A stretch of DNA of 64,000 nt from Marivita sp. Its GTDB lineage: Bacteria; Pseudomonadota; Alphaproteobacteria; Rhodobacterales; Rhodobacteraceae. Where the stretch lies: the NCBI RefSeq assembly GCF_020055635.1, contig NZ_JAIPUT010000008.1, forward strand, positions 1-64,000, written 5' to 3'. The notes below the pieces were generated by a model. That model ran no database searches. It saw nothing but the letters and a program-made list of their open reading frames with translations, and was not told the DNA's origin. Positions 23,288 through 32,950 of the stretch are shown piece by piece. A program made the position numbers and the translations under genes. Position 1 is the first letter of the stretch. Every line of letters begins with the position of its first letter.

Positions 23288-25194
23288 CGCATGCCTTTGC
23301 CTTTCGTGCGCCGCTCCTGACGGGCAGTTCCGGATCGGTCGGGATCAAAGATCGCCTGATGCGACTTGGGGCGGCTGGGTGGCATGTGTCCGAACCCGCG
23401 CCGCAGACGCATGTGGCGCAACAGGGCATGGCCGGATTCGTGGAAAACGATCGGCTGATCCTTGCCGGAATGGTGTTCCTGGATGACCGCGCGGCGATGG
23501 CAGGTAAGCTCGGACGCGAAATTGACCCCGATGAGACCGATCTGGACTTGGCGTTGGCGCTGCGGATTGCCCGCGGCCCCGCATTTGCAACGGATCTGCC
23601 GGGCACCTTCTCGATCGTGGTGCTTGACCGGGTGACCGGAACCCTCGAGGGCTTCCGCGACCATTTCGGGGTCTTCCCTTTCTATTATGCCACTGCAGAA
23701 GACAGCTTCACCTGTGGTTCTGATATCCGATCCGTCCTGCACCTGTCCGACATGCCGTTGAGCGCCAATCCCCTGCGCCTCGCGGATTTCATCGAAGGTA
23801 GCGAGCTGGACACGAGGATCACCGCTTATGACGGGCTGCAACGCTTGCCCACGGCGCATATGCTGACGCTGGAGGGCGGAACGGTCGACACAAAGCGGTA
23901 TTGGACCCTCAAGGCCGACGATGACCCGACCATCAAGGATGACGTGGCCGCGTCACGGCTTCGCAGCACGCTGGCATCCGCCGTGGATGCCCGACTGGAC
24001 GCGCCGGGTCAGGTCGGTGCCATGCTGAGCGGCGGGCTTGATTCCTCGTCGCTTGCCGGATTGGCCGCAAAGGCCGCAACCGACCGGAACCTTGCGCCGG
24101 TCAAGACCGTGTCGCTGGTCTACGGGGCGGACAAGGCATATGACGAGACCCGTTTCATCACCTCGGCCAACGACACTTTTGGAACCGACCCGAAACTCAT
24201 CCAGATTACGGCGCCACCGCGACTGCGCGACATCGGACCGCTGATCGAAGAACAGATGGAGCTGTTTCTGGGATTTGGACTGCCGAAGAGCAGGTGCATC
24301 TATCCCGAGGCGAGCGCGTTTGGATTGGGAGCCTTGCTCGACGGGCATGGCGGCGACGAGGTCATTTCCCATGGATATGGGCGGTTGGTCGAACTGGCGA
24401 TCGAAAGACGCTGGGTCAAACTGTTTCGTGAATTGCGGGGGGCGGCAGAGGTTCACGGAACCGACTTCTGGTCCTCCTACCTTTCGTATATCCTGCGGTA
24501 TGGCGGAATGCGAACGCGTCATCCGGTGCAGCGGGTCCTGCGCAAGGTCGCGCGAAAACTGCACAAGGGCTCTCGGGCATCGGGGACTGCCATTCGACCC
24601 GGGCAGCTTCTCTCGGTTTCATTGGCCAAGACCGTTGAAGCGACTTATCGCTACAACACCAAACCGGAATCCCTTGATCTGAGGCGTCTTCGCAAGGCTG
24701 AAAAACTCGCGCACCACGAGTCCCTGACAAACCCGTTGATGCAGCATGGCTTTGAAGTGCTGCACCGAAGCGCGGTTTCTGCCGGTATTCTTCCGCTTTA
24801 CCCATTTTTTGATCGCCGCGTTGTCGAGGCGTGCCTTGCGATGCCGTCGGATATGAAACTGCGCGGAGGCCGGACCCGTTGGATCCTGCGTGAAGCGATG
24901 CGGGGACTTTTGCCCGAAGACATCCGCACCCGACCGGACAAGGCAGAATTCGGCGACGAGTTTGCCGAATCCGTGCGGGAGTATTTCCGTTCCGAGGGTC
25001 TTGAGAGCTTGAACACCCTTGGCCCGTTTGTCGATCTGGACGAGGCAAGGGCGCTTTGGGAACAGGTCTCGACGAAACAGAAACCAGAAAACATAGATGC
25101 GTTGCGCGCGCTTTGGCGCCTGGTCATTCTTGCGAAATGGCTTGACGCTCTGGACGTATGGCAAGACCAGCAAAGGCGCGGCACCCTGATATGA
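23284..25194 (+). CDS. Lasso macrolactam synthetase C (asparagine synthetase-like)
   Basis: 636 aa. It activates the Asp9 side chain with ATP and closes the ring on Gly1. The N-terminal part is a degenerate glutaminase domain: the protein begins MTHAFAF, with no Cys2 nucleophile, as in other lasso C proteins. The C-terminal ATP-PPi domain shows MLSGGLDSSSLAG near residue 250, LLDGHGGDEVISHG near 355, and YPFFDRRVVEACLAMP. It overlaps B2 by ATGA and the kinase gene likewise, so B1-B2-C-kinase form one tight operon. Confidence 0.92.
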   Translation: MTHAFAFRAPLLTGSSGSVGIKDRLMRLGAAGWHVSEPAPQTHVAQQGMAGFVENDRLILAGMVFLDDRAAMAGKLGREIDPDETDLDLALALRIARGPAFATDLPGTFSIVVLDRVTGTLEGFRDHFGVFPFYYATAEDSFTCGSDIRSVLHLSDMPLSANPLRLADFIEGSELDTRITAYDGLQRLPTAHMLTLEGGTVDTKRYWTLKADDDPTIKDDVAASRLRSTLASAVDARLDAPGQVGAMLSGGLDSSSLAGLAAKAATDRNLAPVKTVSLVYGADKAYDETRFITSANDTFGTDPKLIQITAPPRLRDIGPLIEEQMELFLGFGLPKSRCIYPEASAFGLGALLDGHGGDEVISHGYGRLVELAIERRWVKLFRELRGAAEVHGTDFWSSYLSYILRYGGMRTRHPVQRVLRKVARKLHKGSRASGTAIRPGQLLSVSLAKTVEATYRYNTKPESLDLRRLRKAEKLAHHESLTNPLMQHGFEVLHRSAVSAGILPLYPFFDRRVVEACLAMPSDMKLRGGRTRWILREAMRGLLPEDIRTRPDKAEFGDEFAESVREYFRSEGLESLNTLGPFVDLDEARALWEQVSTKQKPENIDALRALWRLVILAKWLDALDVWQDQQRRGTLI

Positions 25195-26138
25195 CAGTCC
25201 CGTATCACTATTCCGTCTTCGGTCTGACCCTGGCGTCCGATTTCGATTTCGAGGTTCTTGAAAAAGCCGATCCCCCCGTGGCCGGGCCGGATGTCACCGT
25301 CAAGCGGGTCATCGGCATGACCCGTCCGACCCATCCGGCGGATCCCTTTTTCGACATCACGCCCGATCGGCAATATCTGCATTGGCAAGCGGTCGCCGCG
25401 TTCTCGATCGAAAGCCCCGGCCTGGTTCTCGTCGAACCGCATGACGGCATTTCGGATCACCTCGTGTCGCAGGCGTTCCTGGGCTTGGTGATTTCGCTGG
25501 TGCTGGAACGACGCGGCGTGCTTTGTCTTCACGCCAGTGCCGTAAGCGTCAATGGACGTGCCGCCTTGTTTCTCGGTGACAAGGGCGCTGGTAAATCCAC
25601 GACATCCTGCGCGGTTCAGTCGCGTGGGCATTCGCCGCTGACCGATGATCTGGTTGCCGTTGCGGACGCGGCAGGGGCGGTTTCAGCCCCTTTCGTACAG
25701 CCCGGGTTCTCGAGCATGAAGCTTTGGCCAGACTCGATCGCCGCGCTCGCACTGCCCGAGGACGCGGATGACCGCCGCGTGCATCCTTCGGTCTCAAAGA
25801 TTCAAAAGCGCATGCCGATGGAGATCGCCAATGACCCCGCGCCGATGGGTGCCATTTTCCTGCTGCGACGGAGTTCGGAAACCCAGGCTCCAAAAGTTTT
25901 TCGACTCCCGCCGCACCTCGCCTTGCAGGCTGTGCTGCGGTTTACCTTCATGGCACGCTACGGAGAGTCCAGGCTGGGTCCCGACCACCTGGTCTTGCAT
26001 ATGAAGCGCTGTGGCGGGGTCGTGGCGAACGTGCCTGTCTTCGATTTACACATACCAGCGAACCTCGACCTGATCTCGGACGTGGCCAAGACCATCGAGG
26101 AGTGCATGGACCAGACCCGGTCACACGCGCGCATGTAA
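25191..26138 (+). CDS. HPr-kinase-like protein of the lasso locus
   Basis: 315 aa. The start at 25191 overlaps the synthetase stop (ATGA); an earlier in-frame ATG lies inside that gene. The HprK-type core is LCLHASAVSVNGRAALFLGDKGAGKSTT: HASAV at 114-118 and the P-loop at 129-137, followed by LTDDLVAV. Related kinases in lasso loci (PadeK and similar) phosphorylate the C-terminal Ser of the precursor. Both precursors here end in Ser, so phosphorylation is the leading hypothesis. There is no HPr gene beside it, which argues against a sugar-phosphotransferase role. Confidence 0.83.
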   Translation: MTVPYHYSVFGLTLASDFDFEVLEKADPPVAGPDVTVKRVIGMTRPTHPADPFFDITPDRQYLHWQAVAAFSIESPGLVLVEPHDGISDHLVSQAFLGLVISLVLERRGVLCLHASAVSVNGRAALFLGDKGAGKSTTSCAVQSRGHSPLTDDLVAVADAAGAVSAPFVQPGFSSMKLWPDSIAALALPEDADDRRVHPSVSKIQKRMPMEIANDPAPMGAIFLLRRSSETQAPKVFRLPPHLALQAVLRFTFMARYGESRLGPDHLVLHMKRCGGVVANVPVFDLHIPANLDLISDVAKTIEECMDQTRSHARM

Positions 26139-26176
26139 CTGATACCGTACAAATAGATCTTTTCCGAAAAAAATAC

Positions 26177-26201
26177 GCAGGTGACGCAAGGCGCCACCTG
26201 C
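26177..26201. terminator. Terminator hairpin between convergent genes
   Basis: GCAGGTG and CACCTGC form a seven-base stem in the 73-base gap between the convergent kinase and sugar-transferase genes. An A-run (AAAAAAA, 26167-26173) precedes it, which gives a U-run on the minus-strand transcript. It is best read as the terminator of the sugar-transferase gene, perhaps acting on both. Confidence 0.65.
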
Positions 26202-26211
26202 GATGCCTTGA

Positions 26212-26922
26212 TCACTTTCCGGTGCGGTTCAGAACAGCTCCGACTGTGGCCAAAATGACTTTCAGGTCCAGCTTCATGGAAATGTTTTGGATGTACTCCA
26301 CGTCAAGCAAGACCCTCTGTCGGTAGGTAATATCGTTTCGTCCTGAAATCTGCCAAAGACCCGTCACACCCGGACGGACCGAAAAGTAATCGCGTTTGTT
26401 GCAGCCGTATTTCCGAACTTCGGCCCGCACGATCGGGCGCGGCCCGACAAGGCTCATGTCACCTTTGAGAACATTCCAAAGCTGCGGTAGTTCATCCAGA
26501 CTGGTCGCTCGGAGAAATGCACCGAAGCGGGTGATCCGGGGGTCGTTTTCGAGTTTGTGGTCACGTTCCCATTCTGCGGCCGCTTCCGGATTGGCATCCA
26601 GATGAGCGCGCAGCTTTTTCTCGGCATCGGTAACCATGGATCGGATTTTCCAGCACCTGAATGTCTTGCCGTTCTTTCCGATCCGCTTGTGTCCGAAGAA
26701 TATCGGCCCGCGATCACCAGAGACCACCATGACAACCGCGATCAGCAGAACAATGACCAATGTTGGTGGAACGGCGAGAGCGGCAAGGGTGAAGTCAAGA
26801 ATTCTCTTTCCCGTTTCGCGGTAGGAAATGCGCCCGGCTTGAATGTGCTGGGCCCCGAGAGAAGAGATCGCTTCGGAATCTGGTTCCTCAATCAAAGCAT
26901 AATGTTTCAATCTACTCTCCAA
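26212..26922 (-). CDS. Initiating sugar transferase (polyprenyl-P glycosylphosphotransferase)
   Basis: 236 aa. It transfers a sugar-1-phosphate to undecaprenyl phosphate to begin an exopolysaccharide repeat. One membrane helix is at about residues 42-66. The catalytic domain has the family signatures [62 protein letters not shown] and [13 protein letters not shown]. It is the short ExoY-type form without the N-terminal CoA-binding-like domain. It is divergent from the Wzc/ExoP gene across a 1.1-kb gap. Gal-1-P or Glc-1-P transfer cannot be told apart. Confidence 0.92.
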   Translation of the reverse strand: MESRLKHYALIEEPDSEAISSLGAQHIQAGRISYRETGKRILDFTLAALAVPPTLVIVLLIAVVMVVSGDRGPIFFGHKRIGKNGKTFRCWKIRSMVTDAEKKLRAHLDANPEAAAEWERDHKLENDPRITRFGAFLRATSLDELPQLWNVLKGDMSLVGPRPIVRAEVRKYGCNKRDYFSVRPGVTGLWQISGRNDITYRQRVLLDVEYIQNISMKLDLKVILATVGAVLNRTGK

Positions 26923-28006
26923 TCAATAACACTTTGGATGATAACGAAGCGTGGAAAAGCGGAAGAAAATGCCCGCCCGGTTTCCACACGTTAATCATCC
27001 GACTAACTATCTACATGCTCGATTAAGAATTTTTTTATTATGATTAATGGTTAGCACTCTGTTCTGAAGGTGAGAAGAACAAATTCGGGCGGGCTCGCTG
27101 CAAACGAAGGCGTTTGTCAAATTTTGCCTAAAAAGCAGACGGATAATCGGGAAAAATGGCGAGAATCTGGCGGCAATGTGTCCAACGGTCAGGCCGCAAT
27201 TTCCCGCTAAAGCCTCCCTCGGACGCCGAATCACAACCATTTCAACGGCCTGACAGCCGTGTGGTCATAGAATCACCATGCTTCGGTCATGTTTGTGCGC
27301 AGCAGTCTCCGAGGGCTTCAGCCGATTTGCCGGCGAACGGTTTTCACGCGTCTCAATTCGCTGATCGCGTTCGGAGTTTCGGCGGCGTTCTGATAAAGAG
27401 TGGTGTGACCTATTCCGGTTTCTTCTTGGGGTTGAAGGGCCGGAATTGCCTGCAACATCACAAGAATGTGACAACGGCTTTAAGCCGGTTCACCATCCAT
27501 CGCCCGAATACGCGATCTCGCCCGCCGCAGATCGGGGATACAGCACCTTGCGGATCGGTGTCTTGAGATGAATTGTTATTTGGGCCGATTTTCAACCATT
27601 CCGTGTTTCTGCTGCATTTGTGTTTGCCAAGTCAACCAGGCCCGGACTTGCACGATCCGAGCCAGACCGCTTTGGCCAGACCGCTTTGGCCGGAACGCTT
27701 TGGCCGGAACGCTTTGGATTGTACGCGAATTTGAGCAAAGACTGGAGGAGCGTGCTTAAATCGTAGTCAATCCCCAGCTTTTCTGGGCGATTGTTGAGCG
27801 ATTATCCTCTTCCGCAATCCCTTTCTCCCTTCTAGTATGAGGACACGCGTATCGTTCCTCGGAGCGCACATTATGACAACGCATGTTTTCTGAAGACGAA
27901 GTACGAAGAAGTTTTTGAGATGAATGATTTGCAAGACGTTTGGTCCGGCGGAGCTCCGTTTCTCGACCTGGCGTCTTGGACAAGAGTTTAGGGTTCCGGC
28001 GCAGAT
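26923..28006. promoter_or_regulatory. 1.1-kb noncoding region between divergent EPS genes
   Basis: Unusually long gap for this compact genome, visibly AT-richer near 26990-27060 and 27110-27150. A frame of 136 codons at 27156-27566 looks unlike a protein and has no clear ribosome binding site. The region probably holds promoters for both divergent EPS units and a long 5' leader. A tandem 14-base repeat lies at 27662-27717, and the sequence is again AT-rich between 27750 and 27930. Confidence 0.5.
27662..27717 (+). repeat. Four tandem 14-bp repeats
   Basis: Two copies of CCAGACCGCTTTGG are followed directly by two copies of CCGGAACGCTTTGG. The A-A-B-B order shows duplication of a diverged pair or pairwise amplification. 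The array sits about 290 bases upstream of the Wzc/ExoP start. It may be a regulator binding array or a slippage-prone element. Confidence 0.85.
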
Positions 28007-30175
28007 ATGAACGAAATGAATGATATGAACGAGTACAAGCCGCGGGAAGTTCAAACGCGCTATCAGACGGATGCCGACGATACGCCCATCGGCTTCGTCG
28101 CATTGTGGCGGCTCTTGTGGCGGAACAAGCTCAGAATTCTGATGCCGGCCATTCTTCTTTCGCTGCTGGCGGCCTATGTCGTCACGCGGAGCAGCGATAC
28201 CTATACCGCAGAAGCACAGATCATCCTGACCCGGGGCAACCTCGAAATCATCGAAGTGGACGGGGTCAACAGCAGCGAACTCACCTCCGGTGCCATTGCA
28301 AATGCCATGACCATCCTGAATTCGCGCAGTCTGGCGGTTCAGGTCGTCGATCGGCTTGACCTTGTCAACGATCCCGAAATCAACCCACTGCTCAGCGAAA
28401 CGTTCGAGACCGGTACCAGCTGGCGCGACTGGCTCTCGTCCTGGACCCAGGCGTCCGACGAAGAGGATGTCCCCGTCGAGGTCATCGAACAGGCCGACGA
28501 GGCAACACTGGCCCGGCAATTCGCTCTGGAGTGGTTGGGCGAGTCGACCGCGATCGTGCAGTTGCCCGGCACCAATGTGGTGATCATTCGCGCCACAACG
28601 TCGGATCCGATCAAATCTGCCGCGGTTGCCAATGCATACGCGGAAAATTATCTGGAATATCAATTGAGTTTCAGCTTGCGCCAGGTCCAGCGCGCCACGG
28701 ATGCGCTTGCCGACCGGGTCGGAGAACTGCGCCTTCGGGTCCAGGAGGACCAGCGCGCGCTTCAGGACTTCGGTTCCAGTTCGCCGACGATCAGTCTCGA
28801 TTCCCTTCCGACCCTGGTCTCCCAGGCGAACAACATTCGCGTTCGCCTTCAGGATGCCCAGGAGAGGCTTTCGGATCTCAATGGCGCGCTGGCCAAGATC
28901 GACGGCCTTGAAAACGATCCCTCGCGGGACGGCCGTGCAGAATTCAATGCGGACCCGCTTCTGACCGAGATGGAGACCACCGTTGCCGGAGGCGCGATTG
29001 CCGCAGCAGAACTGAGGTCGCGTCTGCCCGACATTCGCGCCAGAGCAATCGAGCAACGCGACCAGGCAGTGCGGCTTGAAGCCGCGCTCAGGGAAAGCCT
29101 GCAAAGCCTCGACGAGCGGATCGTCGAAAGCAACGATTTCGAAATCGGGTATCGCGAACTCGAGGTCGAACTCGAGACCACCTCGCAGGTCTACGAGACC
29201 TCGCTTGCCCGCCTGAAGGAACTGATCATCCAGAGCGGAGTCAGGGACGCAGGTGCGCAAATCCTTGCACCGGCCGAAGTCCCGCTGCGCTATGACATCC
29301 AGGGCCGGCGCCGCCTGGTCGTGATCGCCTTCATCCTGGGCCTGTTGCTGGGCTCGGCCTATGTGCTGGCGCGGGAATCGACCAACGACCGTGTTCGCAA
29401 GACGTCTGACCTCGAAGACGCCAGCGGCGCTTACGCTGTCGTCGACATGCCGAAACTGCGGCGGGGGTTCTGGCGTCGCGACCTGCAGCGCAACGTCAGC
29501 CTGACAGAAGGCAGGTCACTGTTCTTCGAAGGGGTCCGCACGCTTAGACAATCCTTGATCAAGAGCGGCCCACCCAGACATGGCGGTCGCGTGATCGGCG
29601 TGTTCTCGGGGCTGCCGCGTGAAGGAAAAAGTCTGGTTTCGGTCGCCCTGGCGCGTTCCTTCGCGATGATGGGCCATTCGGTTTTGTTGATCGATACCGA
29701 TTTGCGCAGCAGCAGCCTGCATCGCACCCTGACCCGCGGCACCAGGGGCTTTGGCCTTCAGGACGGACTCGGACCGGAACCCGTCGAATTGTCCCAGCTT
29801 GTGGTGAGCCAGCCCACGTTGCGGTTTGACGTGATCTTCGCCGGCAAAAGCACCAGGAGCCCGGCCGATCTTCTGGCCTCGGAGAACTTCGCAAAACTGA
29901 TTTCCGAAGCAAGGGAACAGTATGATTTCGTCATACTCGATACTCCACCGATCCTTGTTGTGCCGGATGCAAGCCAGATCGCCCAACACTCGGACCAACA
30001 GGTTCTGGTCGCCGAGTATGATCGCAGCCCCATGATCGCCGTGCGCGACGCGGCATCGATCCTGCGAAATTGGGGCTCTGACGAGGTGATCGCCGTTCTC
30101 TACAGTGCGCCTCAGGTCTTCGGCCAACAATATGGGATCGATCGCAGCGATTTCTCGAGGTACCTGAAAAGTTGA
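28007..30175 (+). CDS. Exopolysaccharide co-polymerase / BY-kinase-like protein (Wzc/ExoP)
   Basis: 722 aa. It controls chain length and export of exopolysaccharide. A Wzz domain occupies the N-terminal half, with membrane helices near residues 42-62 and 435-455 and a long coiled-coil periplasmic region (about 220-410). The cytoplasmic ATPase has a Walker A GLPREGKS near 530, Walker A-prime VLLIDTDLRSS near 560 and Walker B YDFVILDTPPIL near 640. The C-terminal tail has only scattered Tyr rather than a clear Tyr cluster, so autophosphorylation may be limited. Several Met codons (MNEMNDMNE) leave the start uncertain by a few residues. It is followed by the ExoF-like gene. Confidence 0.9.
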   Translation: MNEMNDMNEYKPREVQTRYQTDADDTPIGFVALWRLLWRNKLRILMPAILLSLLAAYVVTRSSDTYTAEAQIILTRGNLEIIEVDGVNSSELTSGAIANAMTILNSRSLAVQVVDRLDLVNDPEINPLLSETFETGTSWRDWLSSWTQASDEEDVPVEVIEQADEATLARQFALEWLGESTAIVQLPGTNVVIIRATTSDPIKSAAVANAYAENYLEYQLSFSLRQVQRATDALADRVGELRLRVQEDQRALQDFGSSSPTISLDSLPTLVSQANNIRVRLQDAQERLSDLNGALAKIDGLENDPSRDGRAEFNADPLLTEMETTVAGGAIAAAELRSRLPDIRARAIEQRDQAVRLEAALRESLQSLDERIVESNDFEIGYRELEVELETTSQVYETSLARLKELIIQSGVRDAGAQILAPAEVPLRYDIQGRRRLVVIAFILGLLLGSAYVLARESTNDRVRKTSDLEDASGAYAVVDMPKLRRGFWRRDLQRNVSLTEGRSLFFEGVRTLRQSLIKSGPPRHGGRVIGVFSGLPREGKSLVSVALARSFAMMGHSVLLIDTDLRSSSLHRTLTRGTRGFGLQDGLGPEPVELSQLVVSQPTLRFDVIFAGKSTRSPADLLASENFAKLISEAREQYDFVILDTPPILVVPDASQIAQHSDQQVLVAEYDRSPMIAVRDAASILRNWGSDEVIAVLYSAPQVFGQQYGIDRSDFSRYLKS

Positions 30176-30303
30176 GCCAATACGCGATATGCCCGGATCG
30201 AGGACGACGCGCGCGGTCGCGTTGGTGTGCATCTCCGGTCGCGCCCGATCTGAGGCTGGGCGAAGATTTCCAAGCACCGACAGATGACGAAGGAATTTGA
30301 GGA

Positions 30304-31536
30304 ATGACAATTAGAGCGGCAACGTCCTGGTTCCGTACCGGCTTGTTGGCATTGGTTTTTTTGACGGCTGGTCTGACAACCGCGTGGGCGCAGGAATACC
30401 GGCTGGCGCCCGGCGATGTGATCCGTACACAGATCACCGGGTTGAACGACAGTTTCTATCTTGCGCAACTGGACATGACGGGCACCATCCGTCTGCCTTA
30501 CCTCGGGACATACAAGGCGCAGGGCAAGACACTCGACGAATTGCTCAACGAGATTTCGATCGTGACCGCAGGTCGCCAGATCGAAGTGAGCACCAACGGC
30601 ATCAATCAGGTTATCGTCCTGAACCAAAGCGCGATTTTCCTGGATATCGAACAGTACAGGCCGATTACGGTCATCGGTGCTGTCGCCTCACCAGGCCAGG
30701 TGGCGTTCGAACCGGGCCTGACCGTGCGGTCGGCAATCGGGATTTCCGGCGGTTTTCTTGTGCCCGGCCTGACGCAGAACCAAAGCAATCTTCCGAACCT
30801 GCGCATCCGTATCGAAGAGGTGCGCCAGAACGAAGCCTGGCTGGCGGCGGATCTCTGGCGTTTGAGCGCCTTGCTGTCAGAAGCCGACAGGGACAATCCG
30901 CCCGAAGAATATGCCTCCTTGATCCGGAACCAACTCACAGAGGCCGATATCGAGTCCCTGCGAGCCCGCATCGCGGGAGAGTTCGACCAGCTTGCGCGTG
31001 ACCACGAAGACCTCAAGGCGCGCATCGAATTGTCGGGCGCGCAGGTCGAGCTGCTCAAGGTGGTCCTCGATCAATACAAAACGGCGTCCGACACCGAGGA
31101 AGAGCGGCTCGCCCGTGTCGCGTCCTTGTCGGATCGCGGATTGACCACGGTCGATGTGCTTGAACGTGCACGATCTTCGGCTCTGAACATGTCGACGCGC
31201 CTGTTGACAACACAGGCGGAACTCGCAGAGGCCGAACGTGAATTGCAGGCGTTGCAACGTCAACAGCTTGAACTGGATGCCGCGTTTCGTCAGGGGGTTC
31301 TCGAAGAAAAGGCACGTGTCGACCAGCAATTTGCCGAAGCCCGCGTGCGCTCGAAGGCCATTCGCGGCGAACTGGCGTTGGGCGCTCTGGTCGAGGATGC
31401 GGATGACACGGTGACGCCCGCATATCGCATTGTGCTACACCGTCGCAGCAACGGCGCGGAAACCAGCGCTCTCAGTGAACTGGGCAAGACTCTGGAGCCC
31501 GGCGACGTGGTGGAAGTCCTGCTTGGCGACACCTGA
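30304..31536 (+). CDS. Polysaccharide export protein (ExoF/Wza-like)
   Basis: 410 aa with a signal peptide (WFRTGLLALVFLTAGLTTAWA) and no lipobox Cys. The polysaccharide-export (Poly_export) domain begins at EYRLAPGDVIRTQI and covers about residues 30-110; a SLBB-like segment follows (PITVIGAVASPGQVAFEPGLTV). Residues 215-350 are coiled-coil. The combination of export domain and coiled coil is typical of ExoF-type periplasmic proteins of alphaproteobacteria rather than an outer-membrane Wza lipoprotein. It lies 128 bases downstream of the Wzc-like gene and converges on the Wzx gene. Confidence 0.88.
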   Translation: MTIRAATSWFRTGLLALVFLTAGLTTAWAQEYRLAPGDVIRTQITGLNDSFYLAQLDMTGTIRLPYLGTYKAQGKTLDELLNEISIVTAGRQIEVSTNGINQVIVLNQSAIFLDIEQYRPITVIGAVASPGQVAFEPGLTVRSAIGISGGFLVPGLTQNQSNLPNLRIRIEEVRQNEAWLAADLWRLSALLSEADRDNPPEEYASLIRNQLTEADIESLRARIAGEFDQLARDHEDLKARIELSGAQVELLKVVLDQYKTASDTEEERLARVASLSDRGLTTVDVLERARSSALNMSTRLLTTQAELAEAERELQALQRQQLELDAAFRQGVLEEKARVDQQFAEARVRSKAIRGELALGALVEDADDTVTPAYRIVLHRRSNGAETSALSELGKTLEPGDVVEVLLGDT

Positions 31537-31648
31537 TCGCCACGTCCAATAGACACGGGCCTGCGATCAGACGCGGGCCCGAACCCCTGTTGGGTACATG
31601 TCGGCGCAATCGAGCATCCCTGCGACAAGCCGTCTGCTTCCTGGCGCG

Positions 31649-32950
31649 CTAGCGCTGAAGGGCCGCCCTGGGAAGCAGGGACAGAATGGACGTATCAACC
31701 CGCAAGTTCGTCCGGCACCAGGTCACCGCCATGATGGTGAACAGGATGCGCGACACCAAAAGCCCCATGGCCGCGCCGACGATCCCGAAAGCCGGGATCA
31801 GGAACGGAAGAAGGCAAAGCCCGATCCCGTCCGAAACCAGGGTCATCTTGACGTAGTCGCGTTCGCCTCCGGCCATCAGCATCAGTTGCGGTGTCGGTCC
31901 GCCCAGGCCGAAGAACAGAAAGCTCATCGCGAGCACCACCAACGCAGGCGCGGCGGATGCGTAGGCCGGGTCGAACAGGGCCAACAGATTGGGCGCGAGG
32001 ATGACCAGGAACAGGGCCCCGCCAAACAGAGGAGGGGCCAGTATGATGGCAAGCTTGCGCCCGACATCCTGAAGGTTCGCATTCTTCCCCTGGCTGTGGA
32101 ACCGCGCAAAGGTCGGGGCGGCCACGACGTTGATCGCCATCACCGGCAAGAGAAGCAGCTGCGATGTCTTGTGGGCGGCGAAATAGGCGCCGATCTGGTC
32201 GTTGCTCAGGAACGGCGACGCCACGACGATGTTGAGGCTTGCCCCCATCAACGCCAGCGACGCGATCCACATCCATATGGATATCTGCTTGGGCGACTCC
32301 GTTTGCGCCGTGCGCGGCCCGGCGAACATCCGGCGGTTCCTCGAAAAGAAATAGCCCATCTGAAGGAAGATGATCAGCATCAGGATGCCGGAAATGGTCA
32401 CCATCGCCGAAAGCGCATCCGGCATGACCCCGGGCCACGAGAGCGCAGCAAGACACAGCAGGATGATGCAGGCGCGCCACACGATATCGCGCGGGACCAG
32501 GGCGGCGGAAATGGCACCGAAGGCGCGCACCTGATTTGCGACCAGGTCGCTGAGCGCAAACGGAAGAATGAACGCCGAGGCCCCGACGATGATCGGCAGG
32601 CTGAAGCCCATGCCAAACCGGTTCGCGGAAAAATAGGTCAGGAAGAAACCGCCGACGCAGAGAACCGTGACCACCGCGATGATGGCATAGGACCGCAGCA
32701 CAAACCGTCGTCGCGTCGCGCCTTGACCTGGCTTCTCCTCGAGCGACGACAAGACCTTGATGCTCATGGTGTGTTGACCACACAGCGCCAGCACGCCGCC
32801 GAACGTCCCCAGGGAAAACATCGTCCCGAACTTGCCGTATTCCTCCGCGCCCAAGGCCCTGGCGAGAAACAGGAACATCAGGAATGTCAGCCCCGCACTC
32901 GCGATCTTGATACCCGCCGACAGGACACTGCCAAGCAACAGCTTTTTCAT
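31649..32950 (-). CDS. Wzx-type polysaccharide flippase
   Basis: 433 aa, about 12-14 membrane segments, oligosaccharide flippase family. The start MKKLLLGSVLSAGIKIASAGLTFLMFLFLARALGAEEYGKFG is the usual Wzx/MATE-like opening. It overlaps the polymerase gene by one base (TGATG). It should move lipid-linked repeat units across the inner membrane. A frame extending farther upstream lies inside the polymerase gene and is not used. Confidence 0.87.
   Translation of the reverse strand: MKKLLLGSVLSAGIKIASAGLTFLMFLFLARALGAEEYGKFGTMFSLGTFGGVLALCGQHTMSIKVLSSLEEKPGQGATRRRFVLRSYAIIAVVTVLCVGGFFLTYFSANRFGMGFSLPIIVGASAFILPFALSDLVANQVRAFGAISAALVPRDIVWRACIILLCLAALSWPGVMPDALSAMVTISGILMLIIFLQMGYFFSRNRRMFAGPRTAQTESPKQISIWMWIASLALMGASLNIVVASPFLSNDQIGAYFAAHKTSQLLLLPVMAINVVAAPTFARFHSQGKNANLQDVGRKLAIILAPPLFGGALFLVILAPNLLALFDPAYASAAPALVVLAMSFLFFGLGGPTPQLMLMAGGERDYVKMTLVSDGIGLCLLPFLIPAFGIVGAAMGLLVSRILFTIMAVTWCRTNLRVDTSILSLLPRAALQR

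Noticed and set aside
19767-26138. Interpretation as a PQQ-like or other PqqD-containing RiPP locus
   Set aside because: No radical SAM gene is present; the Cys/His protease, asparagine synthetase-like protein and exact lasso leader motif fit only a lasso system.
27156-27566. 136-codon frame in the long EPS intergenic region
   Set aside because: No ribosome binding site, irregular composition and no domain; the surrounding sequence looks regulatory.
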